64,000 nucleotides of DNA. Source: Candidatus Bathyarchaeota archaeon (GTDB taxonomy: Archaea > Thermoproteota > Bathyarchaeia > Bathyarchaeales > Bathycorpusculaceae). The notes below the pieces were generated by a model. The model saw nothing but the letters and a program-made list of their open reading frames with translations, did not search any database and had not been told where the DNA came from. The position numbers and the translations under genes are program-made. The DNA is taken from the NCBI GenBank assembly GCA_029881805.1, contig JAOULW010000008.1, forward strand, positions 1 to 64,000. Reading direction: 5' to 3'. Shown here in pieces: positions 33,628 through 41,319 of this stretch (within the stretch, counting starts at the first letter, position 1; each line of letters begins with the position of its first letter).

Positions 33628-34035
33628 TCACTTCGATTCAGCTATAACTTTTCCGCATAGTTTGTTCATCGCAATTTCGGTTGGTTGGGGTAAAGTTATA
33701 TCAACCAACCCAAAAACTATCTGGAGGCGTTTTTTTCCAAGTCGCTCGAAAATCTTCTTAAACAACTCAACATTCTCAATAGCTTTGGCTATGGCTTCCG
33801 TCTTCTCTTCTTCAGACATGGGATGAAGTATCTGTTTGGCAAGCTGAGTAATAGTCAATTCCCCTCTTCCAGAAACTAGACCATATCGCCTCAGAGCAGT
33901 AATTTTTCCAATGTAACCACCGCTTTTGACAGTCTTATGACCCAACGCCGCTGCAAGAGTCGCTTGAATCTCGACCTTCCCCTTGAATCGCTCCTCAATT
34001 ATCTGTGTGATTTGTATGCAATCAGTTATTTTCAT
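33628..34035 (-). CDS. Winged-helix-like protein with repeat-derived C-terminus
   Basis: A 135-residue protein. Residues 25-72 look like a helix-turn-helix (AAALGHKTVKSGGYIGKITALRRYGLVSGRGELTIT), similar to small archaeal DNA-binding domains. The C-terminal 25 residues are encoded by a composite repeat, giving ITLPQPT and NKLCGKVIAESK. The original stop may therefore have been replaced when the repeat inserted. Confidence 0.55.
   Translation of the reverse strand: MKITDCIQITQIIEERFKGKVEIQATLAAALGHKTVKSGGYIGKITALRRYGLVSGRGELTITQLAKQILHPMSEEEKTEAIAKAIENVELFKKIFERLGKKRLQIVFGLVDITLPQPTEIAMNKLCGKVIAESK
33641..33710 (+). repeat. Composite repeat: GCTATAACTTTTCCGC element plus palindromic repeat copy 7
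   Basis: GCTATAACTTTTCCGCA (33641-33657), then GTTCATCGCAATTTCGG, then the palindrome GGTTGGTTGGGGTAAAGTTA (from 33679). The same order recurs at 39568-39657, which shows that the two parts can form one unit of 70-90 bases. Confidence 0.8.
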
Positions 34036-34118
34036 TTAGGAATATTCAAAATTTCCTTTTTTCGCCATTAGGTTGCAGTTTGCGGGTTGAATTAGCTGGC
34101 GAATCCTTGCTTTAGTTG

Positions 34119-34610
34119 TCAAGAATAAAGCCAAGTTGTGATTGCTCTGTGCGACACACGTAGAGTTTTTAGAGCAAGGAAAAAAACAAAAATCACTACC
34201 AAGATAAGCATGATTCCACTGAACGCGGGATGCAGACGCACCAAGAACGGAAAATACAACAAGTAAAGAACCACAATTGAAAGCATGTAAAGTATTTGTT
34301 TTGAAACAGCGACAGCGTTCTCTTTGGCTAATCCTCTCTTAATCAGGTATTTTCGTGCGGGAAAAACCGAGAATGTGTCAATCAGATTCTTAAAGCCGGA
34401 AATCGCTCTTGAAACGAGAATTGTAAAGGCAACAAGAACGATTAGAGTGCATACTAATTCAGCATTCCATCCTATCGAGGATGCCATCGGAATAAAAACC
34501 AGTACTCCGAAAAGCCAAATCAACATAGCCGACAAAAGAAGATGCAAAGTTTTTGCACCATAAAGTCTAAGGGCTTGCTTGAAATTTGTTATTTCTTCAG
34601 CTGTGCTCAT
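34119..34610 (-). CDS. Four-helix membrane protein, paralog of 34671-35279
   Basis: About 163 residues from the ATG at 34610 with GGAAGTG upstream. A helix near residues 18-40 (LLSAMLIWLFGVLVFIPMAS) matches LSVGAAILIWLAGRLIFVPIAQ in the neighbour. Three further helices follow. The likely origin is an old tandem duplication. Function unknown. Confidence 0.6.
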   Translation of the reverse strand: MSTAEEITNFKQALRLYGAKTLHLLLSAMLIWLFGVLVFIPMASSIGWNAELVCTLIVLVAFTILVSRAISGFKNLIDTFSVFPARKYLIKRGLAKENAVAVSKQILYMLSIVVLYLLYFPFLVRLHPAFSGIMLILVVIFVFFLALKTLRVSHRAITTWLYS

Positions 34611-34670
34611 TTTCTTTGCACTTCCAATGGTATGCATTAATATTTTCAAAAAAATTGGGGGTTTGAGTTT

Positions 34671-35279
34671 TTATTTCTTTTTTGCCTGCTTCTCCAGTTC
34701 GTTAGCCGCTTTTGAAGTGTATTTGCCAACAATGTTTGCTACTGCGCGGGTGCTTCTGTACAAAGCGAATATCGCCCAGATCACGATGAGTATCAGTAGG
34801 ATTGCTGGAATTGCCGTGTGTATAGTTGCAAGATAATCCACGAAAAGCAGGTATGACAGTGACACTATGACAACGTATAGGACGCCGTCTAGGGCGGTTC
34901 GGTAGTTGTCGTATTCTGCTTTTTGCACTTCACCGCTGGCTTTTCCGAAGTGATAAGCCATTATTCCTGCCAAGCCACCGGTTAATCTGCGAATGTCGAT
35001 GAACACGGTGAAGATTATCACTGCCAATGCCACAGCGATGATTGCGCCGACTATTCCTGCTACTGGATAGCCTAATAGTTGCTCTGTTAACCCTTGGGCT
35101 ATGGGAACAAAAATTAATCGTCCTGCAAGCCATATGAGTATAGCTGCGCCGACAGATAGCACTACTCGTGCACCTACCTGCCGCATCGCTCTTGCAGATT
35201 CCTCGTACATCTCCGCTCCGAACTTTTCGCTTTCGTCTTCACTTGCTGCCTTGACCACTGGTTCTTTTTTTTCACCCAT
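34671..35279 (-). CDS. Four-helix membrane protein, paralog of 34119-34610
   Basis: About 202 residues from the ATG at 35279; GGAGG is 8-9 bases upstream. A charged N-terminal helix, then hydrophobic segments near 38-58, 68-95, 130-150 and 155-175, and a Lys-rich tail (NELEKQAKKK). Probably one operon with its paralog 60 bases downstream. Confidence 0.65.
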   Translation of the reverse strand: MGEKKEPVVKAASEDESEKFGAEMYEESARAMRQVGARVVLSVGAAILIWLAGRLIFVPIAQGLTEQLLGYPVAGIVGAIIAVALAVIIFTVFIDIRRLTGGLAGIMAYHFGKASGEVQKAEYDNYRTALDGVLYVVIVSLSYLLFVDYLATIHTAIPAILLILIVIWAIFALYRSTRAVANIVGKYTSKAANELEKQAKKK

Positions 35280-35398
35280 GGTAAAACCTCCTCGACCTAT
35301 AATGGATAGCGACAACTTATAAGTATTTCTAAGCTAGAAAACGAGAAAGTTACATTCTATTAGGATAAAAGCTTAAATAATTTGTCATACTTTCCTCT

Positions 35399-35911
35399 AT
35401 GTATGTGTGGGTTATGCCAGGAAAAAGTATTGATGCGTTAGATATTGAACTTTTGAAGCAGTTACTTGAGGATAGTCGACAGACTAGCAAAGAATTGGCA
35501 TCAAAGTTGAAGGCGCATAAAGACACTGTACGAAAGCGAATAAGCAATCTAGTCAGTAAAGGAGTAATTGAACGTTTCACGATAACAATTAATCAGAGTA
35601 AATTGGCTGAACTGTATCCTTCGATATGGCGAGTTATTTTTTCAGTCGCGGTTCTTAGAGATCGAGATGCCCTTGTTAGAGAGTTGCTTGACAATCCGAA
35701 CGTAGTTGAGATCGATGAAGCCAGTCCAGCTGCAATTCACGATATAATAGTGTACACCCAATTCAGAGATGCTAACGAGTTTGACGAGTTTGCGCATTAT
35801 GTAAAATCAAAATCGAATATTGATCCGACCAAACTCGATGTGACACCTATCCATAAGCAGCATCTGAGAAGAAGGAGAATCATTACCGCAATATCTAACA
35901 GCAAAAAATAG
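35399..35911 (+). CDS. Lrp/AsnC-type transcriptional regulator
   Basis: A 170-residue protein; the ATG at 35414 is the more likely start. Residues 10-65 hold the AsnC helix-turn-helix (DALDIELLKQLLEDSRQTSKELASKLKAHKDTVRKRI). The rest (about 70-150) is a RAM-like domain with a less conserved sequence. A TATA-like CTTAAATAATTTG is 25-45 bases upstream, which fits a leaderless transcript. The target is unknown; the divergent membrane pair is a candidate. Confidence 0.8.
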   Translation: MYVWVMPGKSIDALDIELLKQLLEDSRQTSKELASKLKAHKDTVRKRISNLVSKGVIERFTITINQSKLAELYPSIWRVIFSVAVLRDRDALVRELLDNPNVVEIDEASPAAIHDIIVYTQFRDANEFDEFAHYVKSKSNIDPTKLDVTPIHKQHLRRRRIITAISNSKK

Positions 35912-35990
35912 AGATTAAGTGAATCTCTAAGATTTACAAATAGCATACACTCGAATGACAACTATTCGTAGAGCATTATTCGCTAAACAA

Positions 35991-36560
35991 ATGAATAAGG
36001 ATCAGGATGGAATCTCGGAAGAAATCGAGATTGAAAGATAAAGGGAAAAGCTTTGCAGAAACAAGGAAGATGTTCGCAGTATTGAAGGAACCATAAAGAG
36101 AGATCGCCATCTCTCTTCGCGGATATTCGTAGTGCCCGACCTTGTAGATGTGAACGAAATGCAGGCTAGAGTCGATCAAGCTGTCGCTTTGGGAAAAGAT
36201 GTAGTTCTTACGAGCGCATCAAATCGATTCTGGGAAGGTGTAAATATCAATGGTTTACGACTTGTCTTAATTGATGCCTTGCCGTATCCATCGCCTGAAC
36301 CTCTAGAAAGGCGCACTCGTGGTCATTGGCGTAGCTCACGCATGTTTCGCTTTATGATAAGAAGATTGCAGCAAGGTATAGGTCGACTAGTGCGACATGA
36401 GAAAGAGTGGGGGATTGCTTTAGTGATTGATGGTAGATTCAATGCTCAATGGCGAACGATAAGATCTGCTGTACCAAATTACATGCAAAATGTTTCCTTT
36501 GTTCCTCGAAGTGAAGTGTCAAGAAAAATAAAAAGTGTAGCACAAGAGTACTCAGAATGA
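35991..36560 (+). pseudogene. C-terminal fragment of an XPD/DinG-type helicase
   Basis: The frame from GTG 36132 gives 142 residues: VLTSASNRFWEGVNINGLRLVLIDALPYPSPEP (motif V region) and RRLQQGIGRLVRHEKEWG (motif VI, QxxGRxxR). Upstream the same frame is open to an ATG at 35991 but has an in-frame TAA at 36039. Full helicases of this superfamily exceed 600 residues and need Walker A, which is absent. This is a decayed remnant. A hairpin AGAGAGAT-CGCC-ATCTCTCT lies within it at 36097-36116. Confidence 0.7.
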
Positions 36561-36583
36561 CAAGACAATATTCAGGCTTCTAG

Positions 36584-36633
36584 CCCACCGCCAAAACATT
36601 CATGAGCCATTCATAACTATAAAACTTTACCCC
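36584..36633 (-). repeat. Duplicate of the SRP RNA promoter and 5' end (repeat copy 8)
   Basis: Read on the minus strand this 50-base block matches 39751-39800 at 48 of 50 positions. It includes the GGGGTAAAGTTTTATAG promoter element and the first bases of the SRP RNA (GGCGGTGGG). The similarity ends there, so no second RNA gene follows. It lies just behind the helicase remnant. Confidence 0.85.
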
Positions 36634-36711
36634 ACACACAGGGCGTGAGTGAATGAAGCGCGCGCCAATGCTTAAATCGATGACTGCAAAGGTTTGCAAG
36701 GGGAAATATCC

Positions 36712-37944
36712 GTGGGAATAATAGATTCTATTAAGCGGGAATTTTCGTTCATAACTGGCAATTACAGAATTCTAGTCATCAGCTGGATAATAATGGATCT
36801 TGCTAACGAAATGCCCTCGCCGAATTTTCAGTATTATGTTCAGGAGGTTTTAGGCGGTAGCGGACTGGCACTTGGGTTGATAGGGCTGGTTGCGTTCCTT
36901 TGCAATGCTGCTGTGGCTTTTCCGGGCGGCTACTTGGCTGACAAGTATGGCAGACGTTGGCTCATAACTACTATGACCTTCGGGATGGCGTCTTCATTCC
37001 TTCTCTTTGCATTCGCCCCGACATGGCACTTTATTCTCTTGGGAACAGCGGCAAACAGTCTCTGTCTCATTTATCAGCCAGCCCTTTTTTCGATGATTCA
37101 GGATTCCCTTCCCCCTGAACGTAGAGGCATGGGATCATCCATCATTCAGCTCATTCACAGCACCTTCAACACTCCCGGTCCTGCAATAGCTGGCCTCCTC
37201 CTTTTGCAGTTTGGACTGGAATGGAGCATGAGAATAATCTATTTGACAATGACGGCTCTGTTTCTTACAGCGGCCGTCTGGCGTCTGAGACTAAAGGAGA
37301 CTATGCACAGCACAGAGCCGATCCGCTTCCGCTACTTCATTTCATCTTACCCCAAAGCCATAAAAGAGAGCTTCGGAATGTGGAAAACGCTGCCACGTTC
37401 AATGTTCTGGCTTGCCGTCTCCCAGATTCTCACAATGCTTGGGCTATCAATGTTCTTCGTAATCAACGCAGTCTATGCAAGAGATGTGCTTTTGATTCCC
37501 AAATCCCAGTGGTGGCTTGTCTTCATACCCCTGACAATTACGATGATCGTCGCCTCCATTCCAGTCGGTAAGGCGATCGATAAGTTCGGAAGAAAAATTC
37601 CGTTGATCCTTGGACTAGTTGTGTTCGACGCTGGTCTTACGGCATTCATTGTAGGCGATCTTCTTCTTGTATCAATAGCGATGATTTTCTTCGGCCTAGG
37701 GCAATTACTTGTGATGTCCTCCTCGATGGCTCTGGCATCAGACCTAGTAGAACGAGAATACAGAGGCAAAGTAAACGGGTTCATAAACTTCATGGGCTAC
37801 ATAGCAATGGGGTTTGGCATGCTTCTGGGCAACTATTTATACATAGCTTTTACACCGCAGCTACCATTCTATGCGGCTTTGGCGATAACAATCCCTGCGT
37901 TCGTCATAATCATATTTCTAGTAAAAGAAGCACATCCCAAGTGA
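36712..37944 (+). CDS. Major facilitator superfamily transporter
   Basis: About 410 residues from the GTG at 36712, with AAGGGG upstream. Twelve hydrophobic helices are expected. The MFS signature GGYLADKYGRRWLI is in the loop after helix 2 and its repeat, GKAIDKFGRKIPLI, in the second half. Members move sugars, drugs or metabolites with H+. The substrate is not readable; the sequence resembles multidrug-type members. Confidence 0.88.
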   Translation: MGIIDSIKREFSFITGNYRILVISWIIMDLANEMPSPNFQYYVQEVLGGSGLALGLIGLVAFLCNAAVAFPGGYLADKYGRRWLITTMTFGMASSFLLFAFAPTWHFILLGTAANSLCLIYQPALFSMIQDSLPPERRGMGSSIIQLIHSTFNTPGPAIAGLLLLQFGLEWSMRIIYLTMTALFLTAAVWRLRLKETMHSTEPIRFRYFISSYPKAIKESFGMWKTLPRSMFWLAVSQILTMLGLSMFFVINAVYARDVLLIPKSQWWLVFIPLTITMIVASIPVGKAIDKFGRKIPLILGLVVFDAGLTAFIVGDLLLVSIAMIFFGLGQLLVMSSSMALASDLVEREYRGKVNGFINFMGYIAMGFGMLLGNYLYIAFTPQLPFYAALAITIPAFVIIIFLVKEAHPK

Positions 37945-38031
37945 TTCTGAACACGCGAGTTTTTGAGGAAGAAACCAGATAGAGCTCTCAGAAACTAGCG
38001 AACGCGCGATTGTTAGAAGAAGTCCAAGATT

Positions 38032-38073
38032 GTTGGTTTGGTTTGGATAAAACTTTACCAACAACAACCAACC
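38032..38073 (-). repeat. Dispersed palindromic repeat, copy 9
   Basis: The core TTGGATAAAACTTTACCAA is flanked by repeated TTGG on the left and CCAA on the right, which makes the longest palindromic arms in the family. Confidence 0.85.
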
Positions 38074-38104
38074 CCTACATAATTTGGATACTATTTTTAT
38101 GAAG

Positions 38105-38176
38105 TTGACAGTTTTAAACCCTTAATCAAGATCCAGTGCGGGGGGTTAGGTTTATACTTACGTTTAAAACTGTCAA
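38105..38176. repeat. 15-base perfect inverted repeat, 72-base element
   Basis: TTGACAGTTTTAAAC (38105-38119) and GTTTAAAACTGTCAA (38162-38176) are exact reverse complements with 42 bases between them. The second arm is followed by a further small inverted pair (ACGTTT...AAACGT). It could be a tiny non-autonomous mobile element or a double regulatory site. Confidence 0.7.
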
Positions 38177-38361
38177 ATTCGTTCAAACGTATGCTGAACC
38201 AACGAGTACACCATGTCAAGGTCGAGTTTGTACCAGCGACAAGTGGAGATGTCTCCCGAAAAGTCCACTCTTAGTCTGGATTTCTCACTTTTCCCAATAG
38301 GCAGTAATTAATCAGTTGCCTAAAAGGACTGATAGAAGAAACCTCTATTCTAATGCTTTCT

Positions 38362-38922
38362 TCAAGTGGTTCTTGTCAGTATTTTTGGTTCTTTCCATTC
38401 GTCTCTGAGGATGCTGTAGAGATTGGAATCAGTCCATACTCCTCTCACGAAGGATGACTTTCGGGAAGTCCCTTCTATTCTGAAGCCTGCTTTCTCCAAA
38501 ACCCTTTGGGATGCTTTGTTCCTCACATTTGTTGCCCCCTGTATGCGAAAGATGTTCCTTGAGAGAAATAGATAATCAACCATTAACTGAACCGCTTCCG
38601 TTCCATATCCTCTCCCCCTTTCGCTGGGAGCAATATTGTAACCAATATCCAGAATCCCAGATGGCTGATTAGCTATATGCCAGATAATTCCTATTCTGGT
38701 TCCGTCCTTCTTCTGAATGATGAACGTCTTCGTCTCACACAAAATTTGCAAGTTCGAAGGATTATCAAATCCCTTCATCAATTCTGACTTCGAATACTGC
38801 TCAATGGGGACGTATTCTCCCTCGAAATTTAAGTCATTGATGGATTCAACAAGAAAATCAATGTCATCCTTCTCGGCAACCCTTAGATTCACGTTCTTGC
38901 CTTCAAGCAATCCTGACACCAC
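38362..38922 (-). CDS. GNAT acetyltransferase, RimJ/RimL type
   Basis: A 186-residue protein from a GTG start. IGYNIAPSERGRGYGTEAVQLMVDYLF near 95-120 is the acetyl-CoA loop (RGRGYG). NVRNKASQRVLEKAGFRIEGTSRKS near 140 is the conserved C-terminal part. It transfers acetyl from acetyl-CoA to an amine, perhaps a protein N-terminus. A repeated GGAAAAGTTATAG promoter-like element lies 27-43 bases upstream, which suits a leaderless transcript. Confidence 0.85.
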   Translation of the reverse strand: MVSGLLEGKNVNLRVAEKDDIDFLVESINDLNFEGEYVPIEQYSKSELMKGFDNPSNLQILCETKTFIIQKKDGTRIGIIWHIANQPSGILDIGYNIAPSERGRGYGTEAVQLMVDYLFLSRNIFRIQGATNVRNKASQRVLEKAGFRIEGTSRKSSFVRGVWTDSNLYSILRDEWKEPKILTRTT

Positions 38923-38948
38923 TTCTGATAATCAATTCTAGAAGTTTT

Positions 38949-38969
38949 GGCTATAACTTTTCCGCAAAA
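38949..38969. repeat. GCTATAACTTTTCCGC element, copy 2
   Basis: GGCTATAACTTTTCCGCAAA. Read on the minus strand it gives GCGGAAAAGTTATAGCC, a BRE/TATA-like order, 27 bases before the acetyltransferase start. Confidence 0.75.
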
Positions 38970-38977
38970 TCTGCTTT

Positions 38978-39535
38978 TCAGACTCCCCTTTTGAGGAGTC
39001 GTAGTTTGTGACCTAGAATTTCAACGGTATCTTGTCTTTCGGGAAAGTCATTCATGGTAAGGTCTTTTCTGAGTTCGAGCATGTTGAGTGTGTCATAACC
39101 GTTGTGAATAAGATACTTGATAGAAACAGAGTGCTTGGGCTCAACTGTCAGGTAAATAGAGGTTTCTCCGTTCTTCAACACCAAATCCTCACAACTTGTG
39201 AGCAGCTTACTGCCTAGTCCATTCCTTCTAAACGGTTTTTTCACAAAAACCTCTCTGACAAAATATGCACCTTCCCAAAACTGCACTCGGGCAAAACCGA
39301 CCAGTTCTCTATGATTTTCAGCTAAGAAAACATAGGACTTGCCTTCCAAACTCTCTCTAGCCACTCGATCTGCCTCTTTCTTGTCAAGTCTCGATCTTTG
39401 ACCCTGCGATTCACGGAGTTCATTATAAAAGTCCATATACAAAGACGATAAATGATCAAAATCGCTTGCTTGAAATCTTCTAATCACAACTTCTCCTATC
39501 CCACTCTCAAACGCGCTTTTCTTATGTCCAGCCAA
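38978..39535 (-). CDS. GNAT acetyltransferase
   Basis: A 185-residue protein from TTG 39535, with GGTGAC 5 bases upstream. EVFVKKPFRRNGLGSKLLTSCEDLVLKNG near 95-120 is the acetyl-CoA loop (RxxGLG). It is not a close copy of the neighbouring acetyltransferase. Substrate unknown. The same repeated promoter-like element lies 33 bases upstream. Confidence 0.85.
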   Translation of the reverse strand: MAGHKKSAFESGIGEVVIRRFQASDFDHLSSLYMDFYNELRESQGQRSRLDKKEADRVARESLEGKSYVFLAENHRELVGFARVQFWEGAYFVREVFVKKPFRRNGLGSKLLTSCEDLVLKNGETSIYLTVEPKHSVSIKYLIHNGYDTLNMLELRKDLTMNDFPERQDTVEILGHKLRLLKRGV

Positions 39536-39567
39536 TCAGTGTCACCATTTGCGTGATATACAAGTTC

Positions 39568-39657
39568 GGCTATAACTTTTCCGCAAAACCGAGACTGCTC
39601 ATCTATCGCAGTTTTGGTGGTGGTGGGGGTAAAGTTTTATGAAAAACCCCATACCAC
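39568..39657 (+). repeat. Composite repeat: GCTATAACTTTTCCGC element plus palindromic repeat copy 10
   Basis: TCGGCTATAACTTTTCCGCA, then CTCATCTATCGCAGTTTTGG, then GGTGGGGGTAAAGTTTTATG. It has the same two-part order as 33641-33710. Confidence 0.8.
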
Positions 39658-39741
39658 AATTCTGACGGGCAAGCTGTCGCTGGCGTGACGCATGCCTAGG
39701 CTGCAACTCTCAGTTAGGATGAGGTTTAAACTCTTGGTTCA

Positions 39742-39772
39742 GTGGTTGTTGGGGTAAAGTTTTATAGTTATG
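39742..39772 (+). promoter_or_regulatory. SRP RNA promoter, made of repeat copy 11
   Basis: GTTGTTGGGGTAAAGTTTTA continues into TAGTTATG. The TTTTATAG lies 27-34 bases before the predicted 5' end of the SRP RNA, the normal TATA distance in archaea, with a purine-rich BRE-like GGTAAAG in front. Confidence 0.7.
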
Positions 39773-39794
39773 AAAGGCTCATGAATGCTTTGGC

Positions 39795-40133
39795 GGTGGG
39801 TCTTAGGCGGGGGGCTAGGGGTCCCTTGCACCGTAAACCCTCTATATGACGGGCCGAAAGCTGAGGCTGAGGCGCCTAAGGTCGCTGAGACCCTCATTTC
39901 CGAAGCGAAGACTATCCGTCCTTTGGGGCTGGCGGTCGTTGAGCAGCTTTCGTAGGAGAGCTGTCTTCAGTGTTTGCCAGGTGAATCCGGCCAGGCCCGG
40001 GAGGGAGCAACCTAAGTCTGGGCGTTCAGCGCTCAAGGGGGCGCGGGTACGAGCATAGGGCTTGAGGGCTAGGCGGATTCTGGGCGTCAAACCCCAGTGG
40101 CCTGCCGCCTTTCTTAACTCTACAAGACCCAAC
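39795..40133 (+). ncRNA. Signal recognition particle 7S RNA
   Basis: The domain IV core is unmistakable: GTGAATCCGGCCAGGCCCGG, then GAGGGAGCAACC near 39978-40012, with a GNRA-type GGGA loop. The ends pair as TGGGTCTT (39797-39804) with AAGACCCA (40124-40131), and AGGCGG with CCGCCT, forming the long terminal helix of archaeal SRP RNA. The size of about 339 bases is slightly above the usual 300-310. With SRP19 and SRP54 it targets nascent membrane proteins. Reading frames in this stretch are artefacts of its high GC content. Confidence 0.93.
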
Positions 40134-40281
40134 TGACCCATAGTAAACCCTTTTTCCTACGCGCAAGTCAGAGTCAAGGTCAACCTATGTACAAGAAAGT
40201 GGTAGCTCTTCCAAAAAGCAAGAGTTTTGGAAAATGCTAAATGTTGTGTGCGTTAATCTAATGCTGTTGGATGTATAGGCT

Positions 40282-41319
40282 ATGGGCTTCAACGAAGTTC
40301 GCAAAGACTATTTACTTGAGCGCTGGGTTGTGATCGCCACCGAACGCGGTCGCAGACCCACAGACTTTGCAAAAAAAGAAAGAGAACAAGCCAAAACCAG
40401 CGTTTGTCCCATGTGTCCGGGCAACGAGCACATGACTCCACCGGCAGTTCTAGCCTATCTGAAATCGGGCAGGAGTATTAAGAAAGCCAAGGATAAGAAT
40501 GGTTCTAGACATAAGAACTGGCTAATTCGCTGCGTTCCAAATCTTTATCCAGCATTTGCTCCACCAAAAGAAAAACTCACACAAAAGCAAATAATGAAAA
40601 ATGACAATTTAGCTGTAGCTGTTGGTCATCATGAAGTTCTAATCGAATCACCAAATCATGATGAACACCCAGCGAATGCAAGAATTCCGCAGCTAACACA
40701 CGTTATAAACGGCTACATCGACAGACTGCGCGAATTTTCTGCAAAACCATACGTGCGATATATTTCCATTTTCCGCAACCACGGCATAGAAGCTGGAACA
40801 TCACTTTCGCACGCTCACAGTCAAATTATTGCAATGCCGTTCACTCCGCAGATTGTGGAGCAAGAGCTTAATGCGAGCAAAAGATTCTGGAAACAAAAAA
40901 AGAAATGTGTTTTCTGCGAAATTATGAAAAATGAGCTCGACGGTCCAAGAATGATTCTCGAAAATTCGCGATTTGTCGTTTTCGCCCCTTACGCAAGTGT
41001 CAACCCTATTGAGTTTTGGATAATTCCCAAGAAACATCAAACTACTTTGCTTGACTTGTCACCAACTGAAGTGAAAGCTTTTGCTGAAACATTGAAGACG
41101 TGTCTCGGTGGATTAAAGAGGGTAGTGAATGATCCACCCTATAATTACGGTTTCCACCTAACCATGAACAAAGATGCGCGTGATTATTATCATTGGCATT
41201 TGGAGGTCTATCCTAAACTGGCTGTTTGGGCTGGATTCGAAAAAAGCACAGGCGTGTACATAAACACAGTGACTCCAGAAAATGCAGCAGAAAGTCTTAG
41301 AAAGACGATTTCATCTTAG
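40282..41319 (+). CDS. galT: Galactose-1-phosphate uridylyltransferase
   Basis: A 345-residue protein. The zinc ligand motif CPMCPGNE is near residue 53. The active-site HAHSQIIAMP near 178 is the family's HxHxQ (normally HPHGQ). FCEI and GFHLTMN...YYHWHLEVYPK are near 210 and 295. It moves UMP between UDP-glucose and galactose-1-phosphate in the Leloir pathway; archaeal members may also use ADP or other sugars. The last 9 bases overlap the convergent debranching enzyme gene. Confidence 0.9.
   Translation: MGFNEVRKDYLLERWVVIATERGRRPTDFAKKEREQAKTSVCPMCPGNEHMTPPAVLAYLKSGRSIKKAKDKNGSRHKNWLIRCVPNLYPAFAPPKEKLTQKQIMKNDNLAVAVGHHEVLIESPNHDEHPANARIPQLTHVINGYIDRLREFSAKPYVRYISIFRNHGIEAGTSLSHAHSQIIAMPFTPQIVEQELNASKRFWKQKKKCVFCEIMKNELDGPRMILENSRFVVFAPYASVNPIEFWIIPKKHQTTLLDLSPTEVKAFAETLKTCLGGLKRVVNDPPYNYGFHLTMNKDARDYYHWHLEVYPKLAVWAGFEKSTGVYINTVTPENAAESLRKTISS

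Larger units (their letters stand above)
37945..38361. other. Intergenic stretch with repeats, no gene seen
   Basis: It holds a dispersed palindrome (38032-38073), a 15-base inverted repeat (38105-38119 and 38162-38176) and a copy of AAAAGGACTGATAGAAG near 38322, which also occurs at 17445. No frame looks coding. Confidence 0.6.

Noticed and set aside
36097-36116. Perfect hairpin AGAGAGAT-CGCC-ATCTCTCT as a terminator or sRNA
   Set aside because: It lies within the helicase remnant frame and is read as codons there (IKRDRHLS), so a separate function is not supported.
39842-40141. Reading frames of 70-99 residues on both strands
   Set aside because: They lie wholly within the SRP RNA gene and come from its high GC content.
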